NCBI GenBank assembly: GCA_025765595.1
Contig: JAIVFH010000006.1
Span: 558,001 to 622,000, forward strand
Direction of reading: 5' to 3'
Length of the DNA stretch: 64,000 nt
DNA from: Obelidium mucronatum
Lineage: Eukaryota; Chytridiomycota; Chytridiomycetes; Chytridiales; Chytriomycetaceae
The translations under genes and the position numbers were made by a program. Under the pieces are notes generated by a model, which ran no database searches, was not told where the DNA came from, and saw nothing but the letters and a program-made list of their open reading frames with translations. This document shows positions 12,535 to 23,676 of the stretch, in pieces (position 1 is the stretch's first letter; the number at the start of each line of letters is the position of its first letter).

Positions 12535-14040
12535 TCAAAGTTTCGCTGTCAATAAAAATCGACTTGCTTCTTGTTCTTCCCATGTTGGATAATCGGAATA
12601 CAATTCCTTGCCACCTTTATAATATCCACTTCCGGCATTTTCATACTGTGCAATGGGCTTCCCGAATTGGATGCGAGACACCAAGTCCGGATTCGTGATG
12701 AAGTCTCTTCCAAACCCAATGAAATCCCCTCGTCCAGTCTTCAAAGCTTCTTCCGCAATCTCACTGGTGTACCCCCCAGTTAGCATGACTTTTGTTTTGG
12801 AGTTATTCAACAGTGGTCTGTATGAATTAAGCTTCGAAGACGCGTGAGGAGGGCCAGGAAGCCACATTCCCCAAACAGGCTCCGTCAATTGAATATAGCT
12901 GAGGTTGTATTTGTTCAACCGTGTAAGTACATGGGTGTATAAAGCTCTGGGATTGGAATCCTTCACTCCTTGCATGTTGCACTCTGGACTGATTCGAATA
13001 GCTACTTTTGATGCAGGAACGGCCTCCACAATGGCATCCAAAATCTCAAACAAGAATCGACATCGGTTTTCAATGGAGCCACCGTATTCGTCACTTCTGA
13101 AATTTGAATTATCGTTCAAGAACTGTTCAATCAAGTATCCATGTGCTGCGTGAATTTCAATCCCGTCGAATTTCTGTTGGAAGAAAACATGGTGAGACTA
13201 CAGATTTTTTAAAGAAAAAAAAAACAGAAAAAAAAACAACTGAAGAAGGGAAAAAAGACCTACAGCGACTTCAATAGCCAGCTTTGCACTAGTTGCGTAC
13301 GCTTTAACAAGAGTTTTGATTTCAGGAATGGTTAATGCGCGTGCTGGAGCTCGCTTCTTGCGCGCGCTTGTGGCACTCGATGAAACTTGTAGTTGCCTGT
13401 TTGGTTGATACTGTGGTTGTGACAGGCGACCAACATGCCTTAATGCCAAAGAAGAAAAAAACAAAAAAAATAAATAAATAAATCAATAAATAAATAAATA
13501 AATAAATAAAAAAAAGAAGGAGCAGGAAAAGAAGAAGAAGAAGAAGAAGAGTGTATTAATATCATGTACATAATCACGCAATATTACTGCCAACATACCA
13601 AAGCTGGGCATAGATGAAACCACTTCTACGATGCACGGCCTCTGTAGTAGCAAGCCACGCTATATCGATTCCAGGTTGTTTATAAAAAAGGGGGATGACT
13701 GTGGGAATAAAAACCTTCAGCGTGGTCGATAGTGTATAAAGCTGGCACATCTGGGTATCCATTTGCAGTTGGGTCAACAGTTGTTCCTTCCGATATCAAT
13801 AAACCACCCGGTGTCGCCCGCTGAGCGTAATACAATGCGTTGTGGCTGTTTGCTAAATAGTTTGGACTACGCGATCGAGTCAGAGGCGCCATAACAATAC
13901 GGTGAGAGAGCTGAACAATTGACCGGTTATTCAGGTGATTCTCAAGTTCGGGTAGCTTTAAGTTATTTCACGAATACCTGCATATCGCCAACTTTTAATG
14001 GCGAGAAAAGCATCCGCTGTTCGTTTGCCTGTTTTGACAT
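12535..14040 (-). CDS. Old yellow enzyme-type NADH:flavin oxidoreductase
   Basis: Five exons start at ATG 14040 (exon 1 14040-13978, 21 codons; last exon 13173-12535). The protein opens with the family's substrate-side strand (RIVMAPLTRSRS). It has YYAQRATPGGLLISEGT, QLWHVGR formed across an intron, FDGIEIHAAHGYLIEQFL with the active-site His/His pair and Tyr, DEYGGSIENR, and a C-terminal FMN-phosphate region (TGGYTSEIAE, FIGFGRDFITNPDL). These enzymes use NAD(P)H and FMN to reduce activated alkenes such as enones. The intron between 13443 and 13600 is unusually long and built of A-rich and GAA repeats. The length (about 400 aa) is normal. Confidence 0.9.
13470..13551. repeat. Simple repeats (ATAA)n and (GAA)n inside an oxidoreductase intron
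   Basis: An AAAT/ATAA tract occupies 13470-13512 and a (GAA)7 tract about 13531-13551. Both fall inside the intron before the HVGR exon of the oxidoreductase, on the non-coding side. They show no coding role. Confidence 0.8.
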
Positions 14041-14083
14041 GATGATACTATATTTTTACTGAAAATGAATTCTTCTGTTCCAA

Positions 14084-15880
14084 TCAATAATACTCTCTCT
14101 TCTCGCTCATTGCCATGACTTCCCCAGGCGCACCCAGAATAAGCATTCCAACTGGATTCGGCCGTGTATGGCGTGACTCCCCAAACCGTACCAGAACTTC
14201 CTCATAATGCTGTCGAATCGCTGTGCTCGACTGCTCCTCCCCATACAGATCCCCCATCAGCTCGGTTCCTCCAGCCCTCAGATCATACAGCAGCTGCATA
14301 GGATTCTCCAAGATCTTTGCCGCGCGGTCATTCTTTTCACCCCCGCCAGACAGCAAGAACCACCAAAACAGCTGCGACAGCTCTACAATCAGACAAACGA
14401 CCACAGATGTCGCCGCCATCGCAATCACATACGACGGACAATGAATTACGCCCGCCCCTTGCATTCCAGAATACTCGCATTGCGCTGTCCCCGCATCGTC
14501 GTACTGCATAAGCACATAGTGCGCGATAATCGATATGGCCGCCGCCATACCCTTCCAGCTGATATCCGTGTGGTAATACCCGTCCGGCAACGTGGCCCAC
14601 TGGAAAATGTTGCAAAACAAGGCTCCCTGCGACGTCCCATACGATGCATTCGCAAATACTGCATTCGTGGCCTCAATCACCCACTGGGTAATGTTTTGGT
14701 ATTTGCTGTTGACTCCCAGCGCATCCTGGACGCGTCCAAAGTAAGCATGCTGGCTGTTGTAAAGATCCAGGTGGAGATCATTCATTGCAATGGACTGCAT
14801 ATTGCTGCTGGAGATACCCCCCCATTCATCAGAAACAAACCCATAGTTGATGACAGCGTCGCCCATAATATACCGGATCTCGCATTCCTGTGTAATATCG
14901 CTGTCGGCAAACTCTTCCCAGTCGTGGGACCCGCCCGGCAGCTGGATTGCCATTCTCATGCTAAACATGGTGCTCCATACATCTGTGCTTGTGATTTTGA
15001 ACTGCGTTAGTCCGTTCTCTGTACCCGGTTTGGCTAGCTCGAGTTTCCCGCATATCGCGTTGACTGCAAACGCAACGCCCTTCTGCTGGAGGCTGAAGGA
15101 GAGGGATGGGATCTTCAGGGGCCAGGCTGCCAGACCCCCGACGATCCCGTCTCCTAGAGGCAGGCCGTAACTGTAAATCATGGACAGGTCTGAGTCACCC
15201 TGCAGAAAGTTGCCCAGCCCTTGCGAGACGCTTGCGATATCTGGTTTCGTGGTGTATTTGACCTGTGTGCAGGGAAACATACCAAGCTTTGAGATTGCGG
15301 GTTCCCATTCCATTTGGATTCCCAGGAACCAGACGGTGGCCTCAATCAGCACAAGCGCAAACACAAAGAGGTAGCGAAGGGTTTTGCCTTCCTCGGCATT
15401 CAGCTTTATGATGGGGATTGGGTGGGTCATGGATGTGAGGGAGACACCCTTGCCACGTTTGATCATGTTCCTGGCCGTGAATTCCTTGGAGATGAGTTGG
15501 GCGGCCCGGAGGCCGACTCCAAAGCTTGCTTTTCCTAACAATCCAGCGACTTTTTTTAGGGCGAATAGAGAAGGGGTTAGAGAGGGTTGGATAGTTTTTA
15601 ATCTAATAGTTTTAATCTAATAGACAATATGGCATTTGCTGGCGTACCTGCGTGAATCAAGTTGTAGTAGAGAATTCCAGACACCAATGAGCCAATAGCA
15701 TATCTCAGAATCAATGCAATTGTAGCGAGAATGCCAATATGAGCGATAGTGTAGAGATATATCAAGAATCGCGTTGACTCGTAGGACCAGAGAAAGGCAT
15801 TGTAAATGTCAGTGCTGAATACCCACTCTTTCCATTCATCAAAAGATTGAATCCATTTTGTAATTATTCCTTCATCGGTC
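14084..15880 (-). repeat. Left arm of a large imperfect inverted repeat
   Basis: The arm is the reverse complement of about 17655-19453. The last shared base is just past the stop codon of each gene, and the 3' flanks then differ completely. The 98-nt intron (15550-15647) is identical to its counterpart. Within the last exon only about ten substitutions are visible, all in the stop-proximal half. Identity falls off gradually upstream of 15780. Confidence 0.92.
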
Positions 15881-16895
15881 ATATCACTGTTGGTCATGGA
15901 TGGCGAACTTATGTGTTTGGATACCATGGAAGATACACTCTTGCTGTCTAGTACGTCGGCGCTCGGGCCTTTCTTATGAGTTACTTCATTTGGTGCTATA
16001 CTAGCCTTCTTTTTTTTGTCGGGGCGGTCTTCTTCCTCTTCTTCTTCCTCTTCCTCGTCTTCCTGCATTCGCATAGCAGCTTTTTTTTTACCAGTTGCAT
16101 TTGTCTTTGTAGACACGGCAGTCGAGACACGGTTGTTGTTGGATCTTGCGCCAACAGAAGTTCTGACTGAGATGCGGGGAATATTTGTTGACGAGAGCTG
16201 CGATGTGTTTTGTTTTACGGAGAGACGCTTTTCGTCCTCAACTTTAACAACGTCTGCGACTGCCGTTGCCTGCAGATTCCGAGGATCGAGATCCATCTCC
16301 TTTTCGAGCTCTTGTTCATTCTCCTCGTCATTGTCTTTGGTCACCTGCAAAATCACAAGGAGGTTTCAGTCAGAGCCAAAAATCCCGAATCACGCACTAA
16401 AAAGCTCAGTCTTCGGCGAGTGTTTGCCATTCCTGATTCTCTGCGATGCTGGGACTGAGACCGACGCCTTTCGCCAGTTGCCGGGTCGATGGAATACACG
16501 GATTGGGTTTGATCTGAGCCGACAGAGCCGGTGAACGACTTTCGCGACGATTCGGCGGCGATCTGAATCTGATGAATGAACGGCGGCGGCTGCGGCGCCG
16601 CGGCAGCGGCTGGCTCAGAGTCGGACTCGGCCTCAGACTCCGACTCGGAGCCGGAGTCGCTGCTTCCGCTTCCGCTCCCGCCATGCGGCCGCCGCGCCGC
16701 CACCGCCCGGCTTCCGGTTCCGGTTCTGCTTCCGCTTCCGCTTCGTTCGCGCGACGATCGCCGGTCAAACAGCCCTTCCGGCACGCGGAATCCCATCGCG
16801 TCGATCGACGCCCGCCGCGCCTGTCCTGCAGGCACAGTTCCCAGCGACGTGCGCGGCAGAGAAACCGCCGCTTTCGTAGTGGTGTTGTTACTCAT
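14084..16895 (-). CDS. Paralog A of an inverted membrane-protein gene pair, 886 aa
   Basis: Exons 16895-16398, 16344-15648 and 15549-14084 sum to 887 codons. Residues 1-160 are Ser/Arg/Glu-rich and disordered, encoded in a GC-rich island. An acidic-basic region with a run of nine Glu follows. Next comes a conserved block (DEGIITKWIQSF, then IYNAFLWSYESTRFLIYLYTI) with two membrane segments (IAHIGILATIALILRYAIGS and the following stretch). After a 98-nt intron a long domain contains a hydrophobic segment (LRYLFVFALVLIEATVWFLG), an exposed region with several Cys, Asn-X-Ser/Thr sites (QNIT, ANAS) and Trp-rich patches. A last membrane segment (YVIAMAATSVVVCLIVELSQ) and a cytosolic tail close it. 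The family is not recognised. The C-terminal 585 residues are almost identical to paralog B. Confidence 0.85.
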
Positions 16896-16967
16896 CACCC
16901 ACAGATTTGTCGGAAAATATTTTATAAAAAAATGAAGAGCACCATTTCTTTCTTTTATTTCTTTACA
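16896..16967. promoter_or_regulatory. Very short bidirectional promoter between paralogs A and B
   Basis: Only about 70 bp (or 36 bp if paralog B starts at 16932) separates the divergent start codons at 16895 (minus) and 16968 (plus). It contains a TATA-like ttttataaaaaaa at 16919-16931. The transcription start sites cannot be read from sequence. Confidence 0.5.
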
Positions 16968-19453
16968 ATGAACCGCGACGATCTTCCGAGATTCAGTCAA
17001 GTTTCTACAACATCATCTGACGGCTCGGGTGGTCGACGAAAACAGAGTATTCTCTCGGGTGCCAATAATCATGCTCGTTCCCTGTCTCAAAGCAGACGAT
17101 CCACGCGTATGTCTCTTGGTGCTGATCTTCACCCGACTCCCGAATCTCTAGCCCCGCCGCTTCCTGGCGTCGGCGTCGATCAGACACCGCAAAAAAAGCG
17201 ACTTAGTTTCGTTGATATGGACGAAGAACAAGAGACAAAGATTCCTCGCGAATATCCTACCGAGAAGCATCACTTCCAACATTATTCGGCATCAAAGCAA
17301 AAAAAAGATATCTTCGACGAAAGCGGTGACAATGTTGAAGACTCAGAGGATGAAAGTCCAAAGAATAGCAGTAGTAACAGCAAGAATCAGTCCTTCAACA
17401 GAGTTAGCGGCAACAGCTTTACTGGTATAAAACCTATTCCCGAACAAGTTCAACAAAGTCAAAGTCCACAACAACAACCTCGAATAACTTCGACAGAAAA
17501 TTTCAATGAAGAAGATACTTCAGTCCAAGCAATAAGTGTGGAGAAAAAGACAACAAAGGAACGGCGAAGCTCATTACCTTCAAATAAAAAAGAAAAATCA
17601 AGCGGAAGTGTCCATGGCAGTCGAAGTGAAAGTTTTAAGTCTGGAATAAGTGATATGACCGATGAAGGCATTATTACAAAATGGATTCAATCTTTTAATG
17701 AATTCAAAGAGTGGGTGTTCAGCACTGACATTTATAATGCCTTTCTCTGGTCGTGCGAGTCTACACGATTCTTGATATATCTCTACACTATCGCTCATAT
17801 TGGCATTCTAGCTACAATTGCATTGATTCTGAGATATGCTATTGGTTCATTGGTGTCAGGAATTCTCTACTACAACTTGATTCACGCAGGTACGCCAGCA
17901 AATGCCATATTGTCTATTAGATTAAAACTATTAGATTAAAAACTATCCAACCCTCTCTAACCCCTTCTCTATTCGCCCTAAAAAAAGTCGCTGGATTGTT
18001 AGGAAAAGCAAGCTTTGGAGTCGGCCTCCGGGCCGCCCAACTCATCTCCAAGGAATTCACGGCCAGGAACATGATCAAACGTGGCAAGGGTGTCTCCCTC
18101 ACATCCATGACCCACCCAATCCCCATCATAAAGCTGAATGCCGAGGAAGGCAAAACCCTTCGCTACCTCTTTGTGTTTGCGCTTGTGCTGATTGAGGCCA
18201 CCGTCTGGTTCCTGGGAATCCAAATGGAATGGGAACCCGCAATCTCAAAGCTTGGTATGTTTCCCTGCACACAGGTCAAATACACCACGAAACCAGATAT
18301 CGCAAGCGTCTCGCAAGGGCTGGGCAACTTTCTGCAGGGTGACTCAGACCTGTCCATGATTTACAGTTACGGCCTGCCTCTAGGAGACGGGATCGTCGGG
18401 GGTCTGGCAGCCTGGCCCCTGAAGATCCCATCCCTCTCCTTCAGCCTCCAGCAGAAGGGCGTTGCGTTTGCAGTCAACGCGATATGCGGGAAACTCGAGC
18501 TAGCCAAACCGGGTACAGAGAACGGACTAACGCAGTTCAAAATCACAAGCACAGATGTATGGAGCACCATGTTTAGCATGAGAATGGCAATCCAGCTGCC
18601 GGGCGGGTCCCACGACTGGGAAGAGTTTGCCGACAGCGATATTACACAGGAATGCGAGATCCGGTATATTATGGGCGACGCTGTCATCAACTATGGGTTT
18701 GTTTCTGATGAATGGGGGGGTATCTCCAGCAGCAATATGCAGTCCATTGCAATGAATGATCTCCACCTGGATCTTTACAACAGCCAGCATGCTTACTTTG
18801 GACGCGTCCAGGATGCGCTGGGAGTCAACAGCAAATACCAAAACATTACCCAGTGGGTGATTGAGGCCACGAATGCAGTGTTTGCGAATGCATCGTATGG
18901 GACGTCGCAGGGAGCCTTGTTTTGCAACATTTTCCAGTGGGCCACGTTGCCGGACGGGTATTACCACACGGATGTCAGCTGGAAGGGTATGGCGGCGGCC
19001 ATATCGATTATCGCGCACTATGTGCTTATGCAGTACGACGATGCGGGGACAGCGCAATGCGAGTATTCTGGAATGCAAGGGGCGGGCGTGATTCATTGTC
19101 CATCGTATGTGATTGCGATGGCGGCGACATCTGTGGTTGTTTGTCTGATTGTAGAGCTGTCGCAGTTGTTTTGGTGGTTCTTGCTGTCTGGCGGGGGTGA
19201 AAAGAATGACCGCGCGGCAAAGATCTTGGAGAATCCCATGCAGCTGCTGTATGACCTGAGGGCTGGAGGAACCGAGCTGATGGGGGATCTGTATGGAGAG
19301 GAGCAGTCGAGCACAGCGATTCGACAGCATTATGAGGAAGTGCTGGTACGGTTTGGGGAGTCACGCCATACCCGGCCGAATCCAGTTGGAATGCTTATTC
19401 TGGGTGCGCCTGGGGAAGTCATGGCAATGAGCGAGAAGAGAGAGTATTATTGA
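16968..19453 (+). CDS. Paralog B of the inverted membrane-protein gene pair, 795 aa
   Basis: Exon 1 is 16968-17889 and exon 2 is 17988-19453, 796 codons in all. An in-frame ATG at 16932 would add 12 residues. The N-terminal 215 residues are disordered and Ser/Gln/Lys-rich, and align to paralog A only at scattered points such as KKRLSF versus RRRLSF. From the block DEGIITKWIQSF onward the protein matches A: two membrane segments, the intron, a membrane segment near the start of exon 2, a Cys- and Trp-containing exposed domain, and a final membrane segment with a charged tail. The only amino-acid change seen in the last exon is Ile to Val in YHTDVSWKG. The function is unknown. The topology (multi-pass with an exposed glycosylatable domain) suggests a surface or endomembrane protein. 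Confidence 0.85.
17655..19453 (+). repeat. Right arm of the large imperfect inverted repeat
   Basis: The arm pairs with 14084-15880 in opposite orientation, and the arms are separated by about 1.8 kb of divergent 5' gene sequence. From about 17780 through 18860 the two arms look identical. Differences appear towards 19330 and towards 17655, so the most similar part is central. Confidence 0.92.
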
Positions 19454-19580
19454 TTTCTGAACAATCGGTTTATTACACAGTAAAAAAAAAGGGGGTGGTG
19501 GTTTCTAATCATGCTCAAGGGTGATGACCAGCACCGTTGCGTGTATTGCTGACACGTTCGATAAATTATTTTGATCAGCT

Positions 19581-20482
19581 CTAAAACGAATGATCATGTT
19601 GATACGATTCCTCCAGCACAGCCGTTAAAATGTCCACAGGGCATGTTGTGAACAGCGTCGCTGGATAGTTTCGGGTACCCCTTTTGAAAACTGCGTAAGC
19701 TTGAAGGAGAAACATATCCAAACAGCACTCACCAAACAGGATGACTTATGATGCGACAACAACCAACTAAATGAGTGGAATACTTCAAGAGCAGTGAAGC
19801 GCCATCGACATCAGGATATAGAGATGTACCACGCGGGGTATACACAGGATACCCAGAACATGGGTCCGTCATATCAGCCCAGTACCCTTTGTCGCGTATG
19901 CGGGTAATAACGAAACGACCCCACGTTGAAAACTACAAGTTTTTCAAAGATGAAGCATATAAGAATTCGTACGCGAAATAGTCTGAAGCAGCAGCAAAAC
20001 AACAAGTCACGACGTACGCATTCGAGAAGAAAGTTTCGTTCCTGGTTCGATGCATCGTTGACCACCATGAGATCGGAGGTTGAGCGCTGGAACGTCTGAA
20101 CAATGAGCAGCTTGTCCTGGGCCAGGACCGGCACCGCCGGCTTTGTGCGCAGCAGCAGCGCCGCCACGTTCGGCTTGTTCGCCTGCGTCGACGACGGCGC
20201 GGCGGCCTGGGCGGCGGCGTCGGCGGCAGCGTCGAGGCGGCGGTCGGCGCAGTGCGCGCCGTAGTGCGAGAAGACGAGCCGCAGCTCGCGGAACAGCGGG
20301 CGCCCCGCCACGTGCACGCTCGTCTGCAGCTGCGTCGTCGCCACGCCGAACCGCACCGTGTGCTCCGCCGGCGCCGCTATCTGCACGGACTGGCGCAGCC
20401 CGCGTCCGCCGTCGTCGTCCGCTGCGTGTGTCGGCGCTGCATCCAGAGTGTTGTCGCAGCGGGTGTCGGCGCTGCAGATCAT
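19581..20482 (-). CDS. MMADHC: Cobalamin trafficking protein CblD (MMADHC), 254 aa
   Basis: Exons 20482-20018, 19932-19733 and 19680-19581 give 255 codons. The C-terminal domain reads as CblD: LLIVQTFQRSTSDLMVV, an ERNFLLE helix, GYWADMTDPCSGYP, LVGCCRIISHPVWGT and VDILTAVLEE. CblD works with CblC to route processed B12 to methionine synthase and methylmalonyl-CoA mutase. The splice sites are supported because they skip an in-frame TAG at 19933-19935 and restore the family spacing between LLE and GYW. The acceptor of intron 2 is an unusual caaaag. The first about 120 residues are Ala/Arg-rich, sit in a strong GC island and have no counterpart I can recognise. A further upstream exon is possible. 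Confidence 0.88.
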
Positions 20483-20724
20483 TTGGCCTTATCTGACTGA
20501 AACCTGATAAAAAATAAAATGTAAAACGTATTACTAATTAGTCAGTGTTTTTTTTTTTGTTTTTACAGTTTTACTGCAGTTGTGATTCGTCGGTCATTCA
20601 TATCAATGATATCATCTTGTGATCTTGAAAAGCATTGCCGAGCCTTCGAGTGCAACCGCCGCTTATGAAACGGTGAAGAGTCATCCGAAAATTTCAAACC
20701 CGAAAGAATAATAATAATACTGAA

Positions 20725-21932
20725 ATGTGGCTCTTTGCTGCTGCCGCTTTGGTCTTGATTGCCGTGGGATGGCACCGACGCCGCTCTCTTTTCGGAGTGG
20801 GTTTCCATATGATGTGTATATCTCTACCTCTCCAAGCCATCAAGCAGCTTACCGGAGAAAAAGGAGGCCGGGATGCATTCGTTTCAGCAATGTTACACAC
20901 CACGGAGTGGATATCGTCCACCAAAGACGTTGACAGCATTGCTCGCTTAATGGCTGCTACCGCTCCCATGGGCAAAGTCAAGTTGGAGAAGGATGGTGCC
21001 AAATTGCAACAAATTTCAGATAAAGGTGTGGCGGGGCTCTGGATTGCGGAAGATGTTGGGGACATTCCTTTGACTATTGATGAAAACTGCACCGGTTCTC
21101 ATGATGAGCTCCGCAAAGACATTGTGGTTCTGATGTATATGCATGGTAGGCAAGGAATCATCCCTCAATTCAAAAAACACTACTAATAGCATTTACAATG
21201 TCAGGCGGTGGTTATTGCATGGGAGGTGTCTTCCAAGGCTCGTTCACACACTATCAGATGATTAAAACGTTTAATGCTCTGGAACGGCAAAGGGGAGGAA
21301 GTAAACGACTGGTTATATTCTCCATACAATACCCACTGGCACCTGCGCATCCGTACCCTGCTCAACTCGAAGCTTGTATCAATGCTTTCCAATGGCTCAA
21401 CAAGCACAGCTTTCAAAGCCTTGTAGTTGGAGGCGACTCTGCTGGAGGACACTGTATAATCTGGTTCTTGAATCACCTTGCAAAGACTCCGTTGCTTTCC
21501 AAGCTTCCAATACAACCCATAGCCAATGTTCTTATTTCTCCGTGGATCGATCCGTATCTGAAATATCTCCCGGAAACTCACAAACTTGACATGTTTTCCG
21601 TTGAAGGGACTCGGAATTTTAGTGACGCTGCTTTTGGATCAAACACATACTACCGTGATATTGTAAATCTTCCAATCGAAGAACTTGAATGTGCACCCAA
21701 AGGAACTTTTATTTGCTATGGTGGTGCCGAGAAGTTACATGTTTCCTTGTCCATGTTTGTAGACAAGTTGAAAAGCAAGGGTTGCCCGAATTTGCAAGTC
21801 CATATTGGACCAAATATGCCTCATACTTACTACTTCTTGCATGAATTCCCATCCGTCAAGCCATATGCCGATTCTGCGATTCAAGCTCTTGCCAGCTTTA
21901 TTGATGATTGCATTGGTAACACGGAAGAATAA
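20725..21932 (+). CDS. HSL-type alpha/beta hydrolase, 382 aa, membrane-anchored
   Basis: Exons 20725-21145 and 21205-21932 join in phase through a 59-nt intron that splits the oxyanion motif HGGGYCMGG. The nucleophile elbow is GGDSAGG and the catalytic His is in MPHTYYFL. The expected acid position (normally Asp in a DxL motif) reads GGAEKL, so a Glu may serve or the acid lies elsewhere. Residues 1-16 form an N-terminal membrane anchor (WLFAAAALVLIAVGW), as in arylacetamide-deacetylase and steryl-acetyl-hydrolase relatives that act on the ER. It probably hydrolyses an ester of a hydrophobic substrate; the substrate is unknown. It is divergent from MMADHC with a 240-bp gap. Confidence 0.87.
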
Positions 21933-21976
21933 AAAAAAGACCCTCATTTATGTAAAAAGAATGCCATTACACTGCT

Positions 21977-23464
21977 TTACTTCTTGATTGGTTGCACTTT
22001 GAGCGAAAAGTCAATGTGTGGAACACTCTGGGTAACGGATCCAAAACTCAGAATATCAACATCTGAAAGAAGATCAAAAAAAAAAAAAATAATAAATAAA
22101 TAAATAAAGATCAATAATCCAAAGACCACAAGTTAAAATAGACTTTTTTTTTTTTTTACCTGGGCAAAAGTATGGTTCCACATTCTCCTCAGTCAAACCA
22201 CCACTACCTTCCACCAAAAACTTTGCTTTACCAGCCCATCTGTCTTTAATACTCTTTGCAGCCACACGAATTCCTGGACCGTCAAAGTTATCCAACATGA
22301 CAATGTCGGCACCTGCGCCAATCGCTTCATCGGCCTCGGCCTCGTCCTGGCACTCGACTTCAATCTTTACAGAAAATCCAGCAGCGCTTCTCGCTTTGGC
22401 TACTGCTTCTCTGATGGAGCCAGTTGCCCAAATGTGATTGTCTTTAAGCATGACCATTGATGAAAGGTCCATTCGGTGTGTGTCAACTCCACCAACCTAT
22501 ATAAAAGTTACATTTAAAATAAAAACATTCAGAAAACTGGTTTTGAAACCGTCCCTGCACTTGTCAAGACGAAGAAACAGATACGGAAAAAAAAAGAAGA
22601 AACTCACAAGCATTGCATACTTTTCCACTAATCTGAATCCTGGAGTCGTCTTTCTGGTTCCAGCAATCACACCATGCCATTGAGCTTTATCCTTTAATGC
22701 TCTCAACTTTCGGCACCTGGTGTGGCCGTAATGAACAAAAAAAAACACACACACACACACACGCAACCAAAAAAAAAAAAACCACACAAACCGTGTTGCA
22801 ACTCCACTTGCACGAGCCAACATATTCAACGCGGGTCTTTCACCAAGGAGTAAAAATCGTGCTGGTCCAAACACACGGGCCACTTCAAGTCTCCCTTTTG
22901 GAGCAGTTGACGGATCCAACTCTGCACCGTCCTTGAAATACCATTCGACTCTATTAGTTTTTAAAAAAAAGGGCGGAATAAAAAAAAAGGTTTAATGAAT
23001 GCAATGACTTTTATGAAATTGTTTAATACCTGCAGTTGGTTACTTGTCTGAATACTTCGTCAAAAAAGGGGGAACCAGCCAACACTCCTTTCGCCTTACA
23101 GTAAAGAACTGCAACCTTTTTTGATCCAGAGATTAAAATAAAATAAATGAAATAAATAACTTAAATAAAACAAAAAAAAATACCTGTTCATCTGACCCAA
23201 CTACAAATCCTCCAACATCAAATGACGGAGTATCCTCTGGGAGAGAACAAAAAAGAATACGGGAAAATGAATGTTAAGAAATAGTTTCCAACCGATTCAA
23301 TCGCTCGATCGCCAAACAACAGCCAAGCTCCCTCCCACTGCTGGCACGATCACAAAAAACTAAACCAACCCAGAATCAACTGCATAATAAAACTAACCCG
23401 AGAGCCATTTAGAGACAGCTTCTTGCACTTGACAAGGCGGCAGGAGGTGTTCGAATTCAGACAT
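21977..23464 (-). CDS. BNA6: Nicotinate-nucleotide pyrophosphorylase (carboxylating), quinolinate phosphoribosyltransferase
   Basis: About seven exons (exon 1 23464-23398, exon 2 23236-23184, last exon ending at 21977) encode about 300 aa. The reaction is quinolinate plus PRPP to nicotinate mononucleotide, CO2 and PPi, in de novo NAD synthesis. Visible signatures are the N-terminal helical/barrel part ([12 protein letters not shown]), the dimer region ([20 protein letters not shown]), [10 protein letters not shown], a [20 protein letters not shown] loop, [26 protein letters not shown] and a final ILSFGSVT. All key basic and acidic residues of the family are present. Introns are A/T-homopolymer rich. 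It converges on the hydrolase, with 44 bp between stops. Confidence 0.92.
22745..22762. repeat. (AC)9 microsatellite in a BNA6 intron
   Basis: The dinucleotide run is flanked by A-runs. It lies in the intron between the ASGVAT and RCRKLRAL exons of the quinolinate phosphoribosyltransferase gene. Confidence 0.85.
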
Positions 23465-23676
23465 TTTTGATGTGTTGTAATGACTTTTTCTGTAAGGAAA
23501 ATTATTTCATCTAGTTTTGGCCCGGATTCCTCCAAAACCAACAATGACATTCAATCGACAGCAGCAGCGCAAATCAAATATATTTAAGGAAAGGAAAAAT
23601 CAAAAAAAAGGAAACCCACGCCCCGCCCCCAAAAATATCACCAAACCTCCTCTCCACATCATTCAAAAAAAAAAAA

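Noticed and set aside
14207..15010. 267-codon open frame antisense to paralog A (and its mirror at 18527-19330)
   Set aside because: It is the complement of a well-supported coding exon, differs between the arms at non-synonymous positions where the real gene changes silently, and has antisense-like Arg/His/Pro composition.
14084..19453. Inverted repeat considered as a transposon with terminal inverted repeats
   Set aside because: The arms are coding exons with an intron, there is no transposase between them, and I saw no target-site duplication at the outer ends.
19933..19935. In-frame TAG in MMADHC suggesting a pseudogene
   Set aside because: The TAG is the end of an intron (acceptor ttgtag). 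Splicing 19933-20017 restores the exact family spacing.
19775..19981. 68-codon plus-strand frame opposite MMADHC exon 2
   Set aside because: It overlaps the conserved CblD exon on the other strand and has no promoter or domain support.
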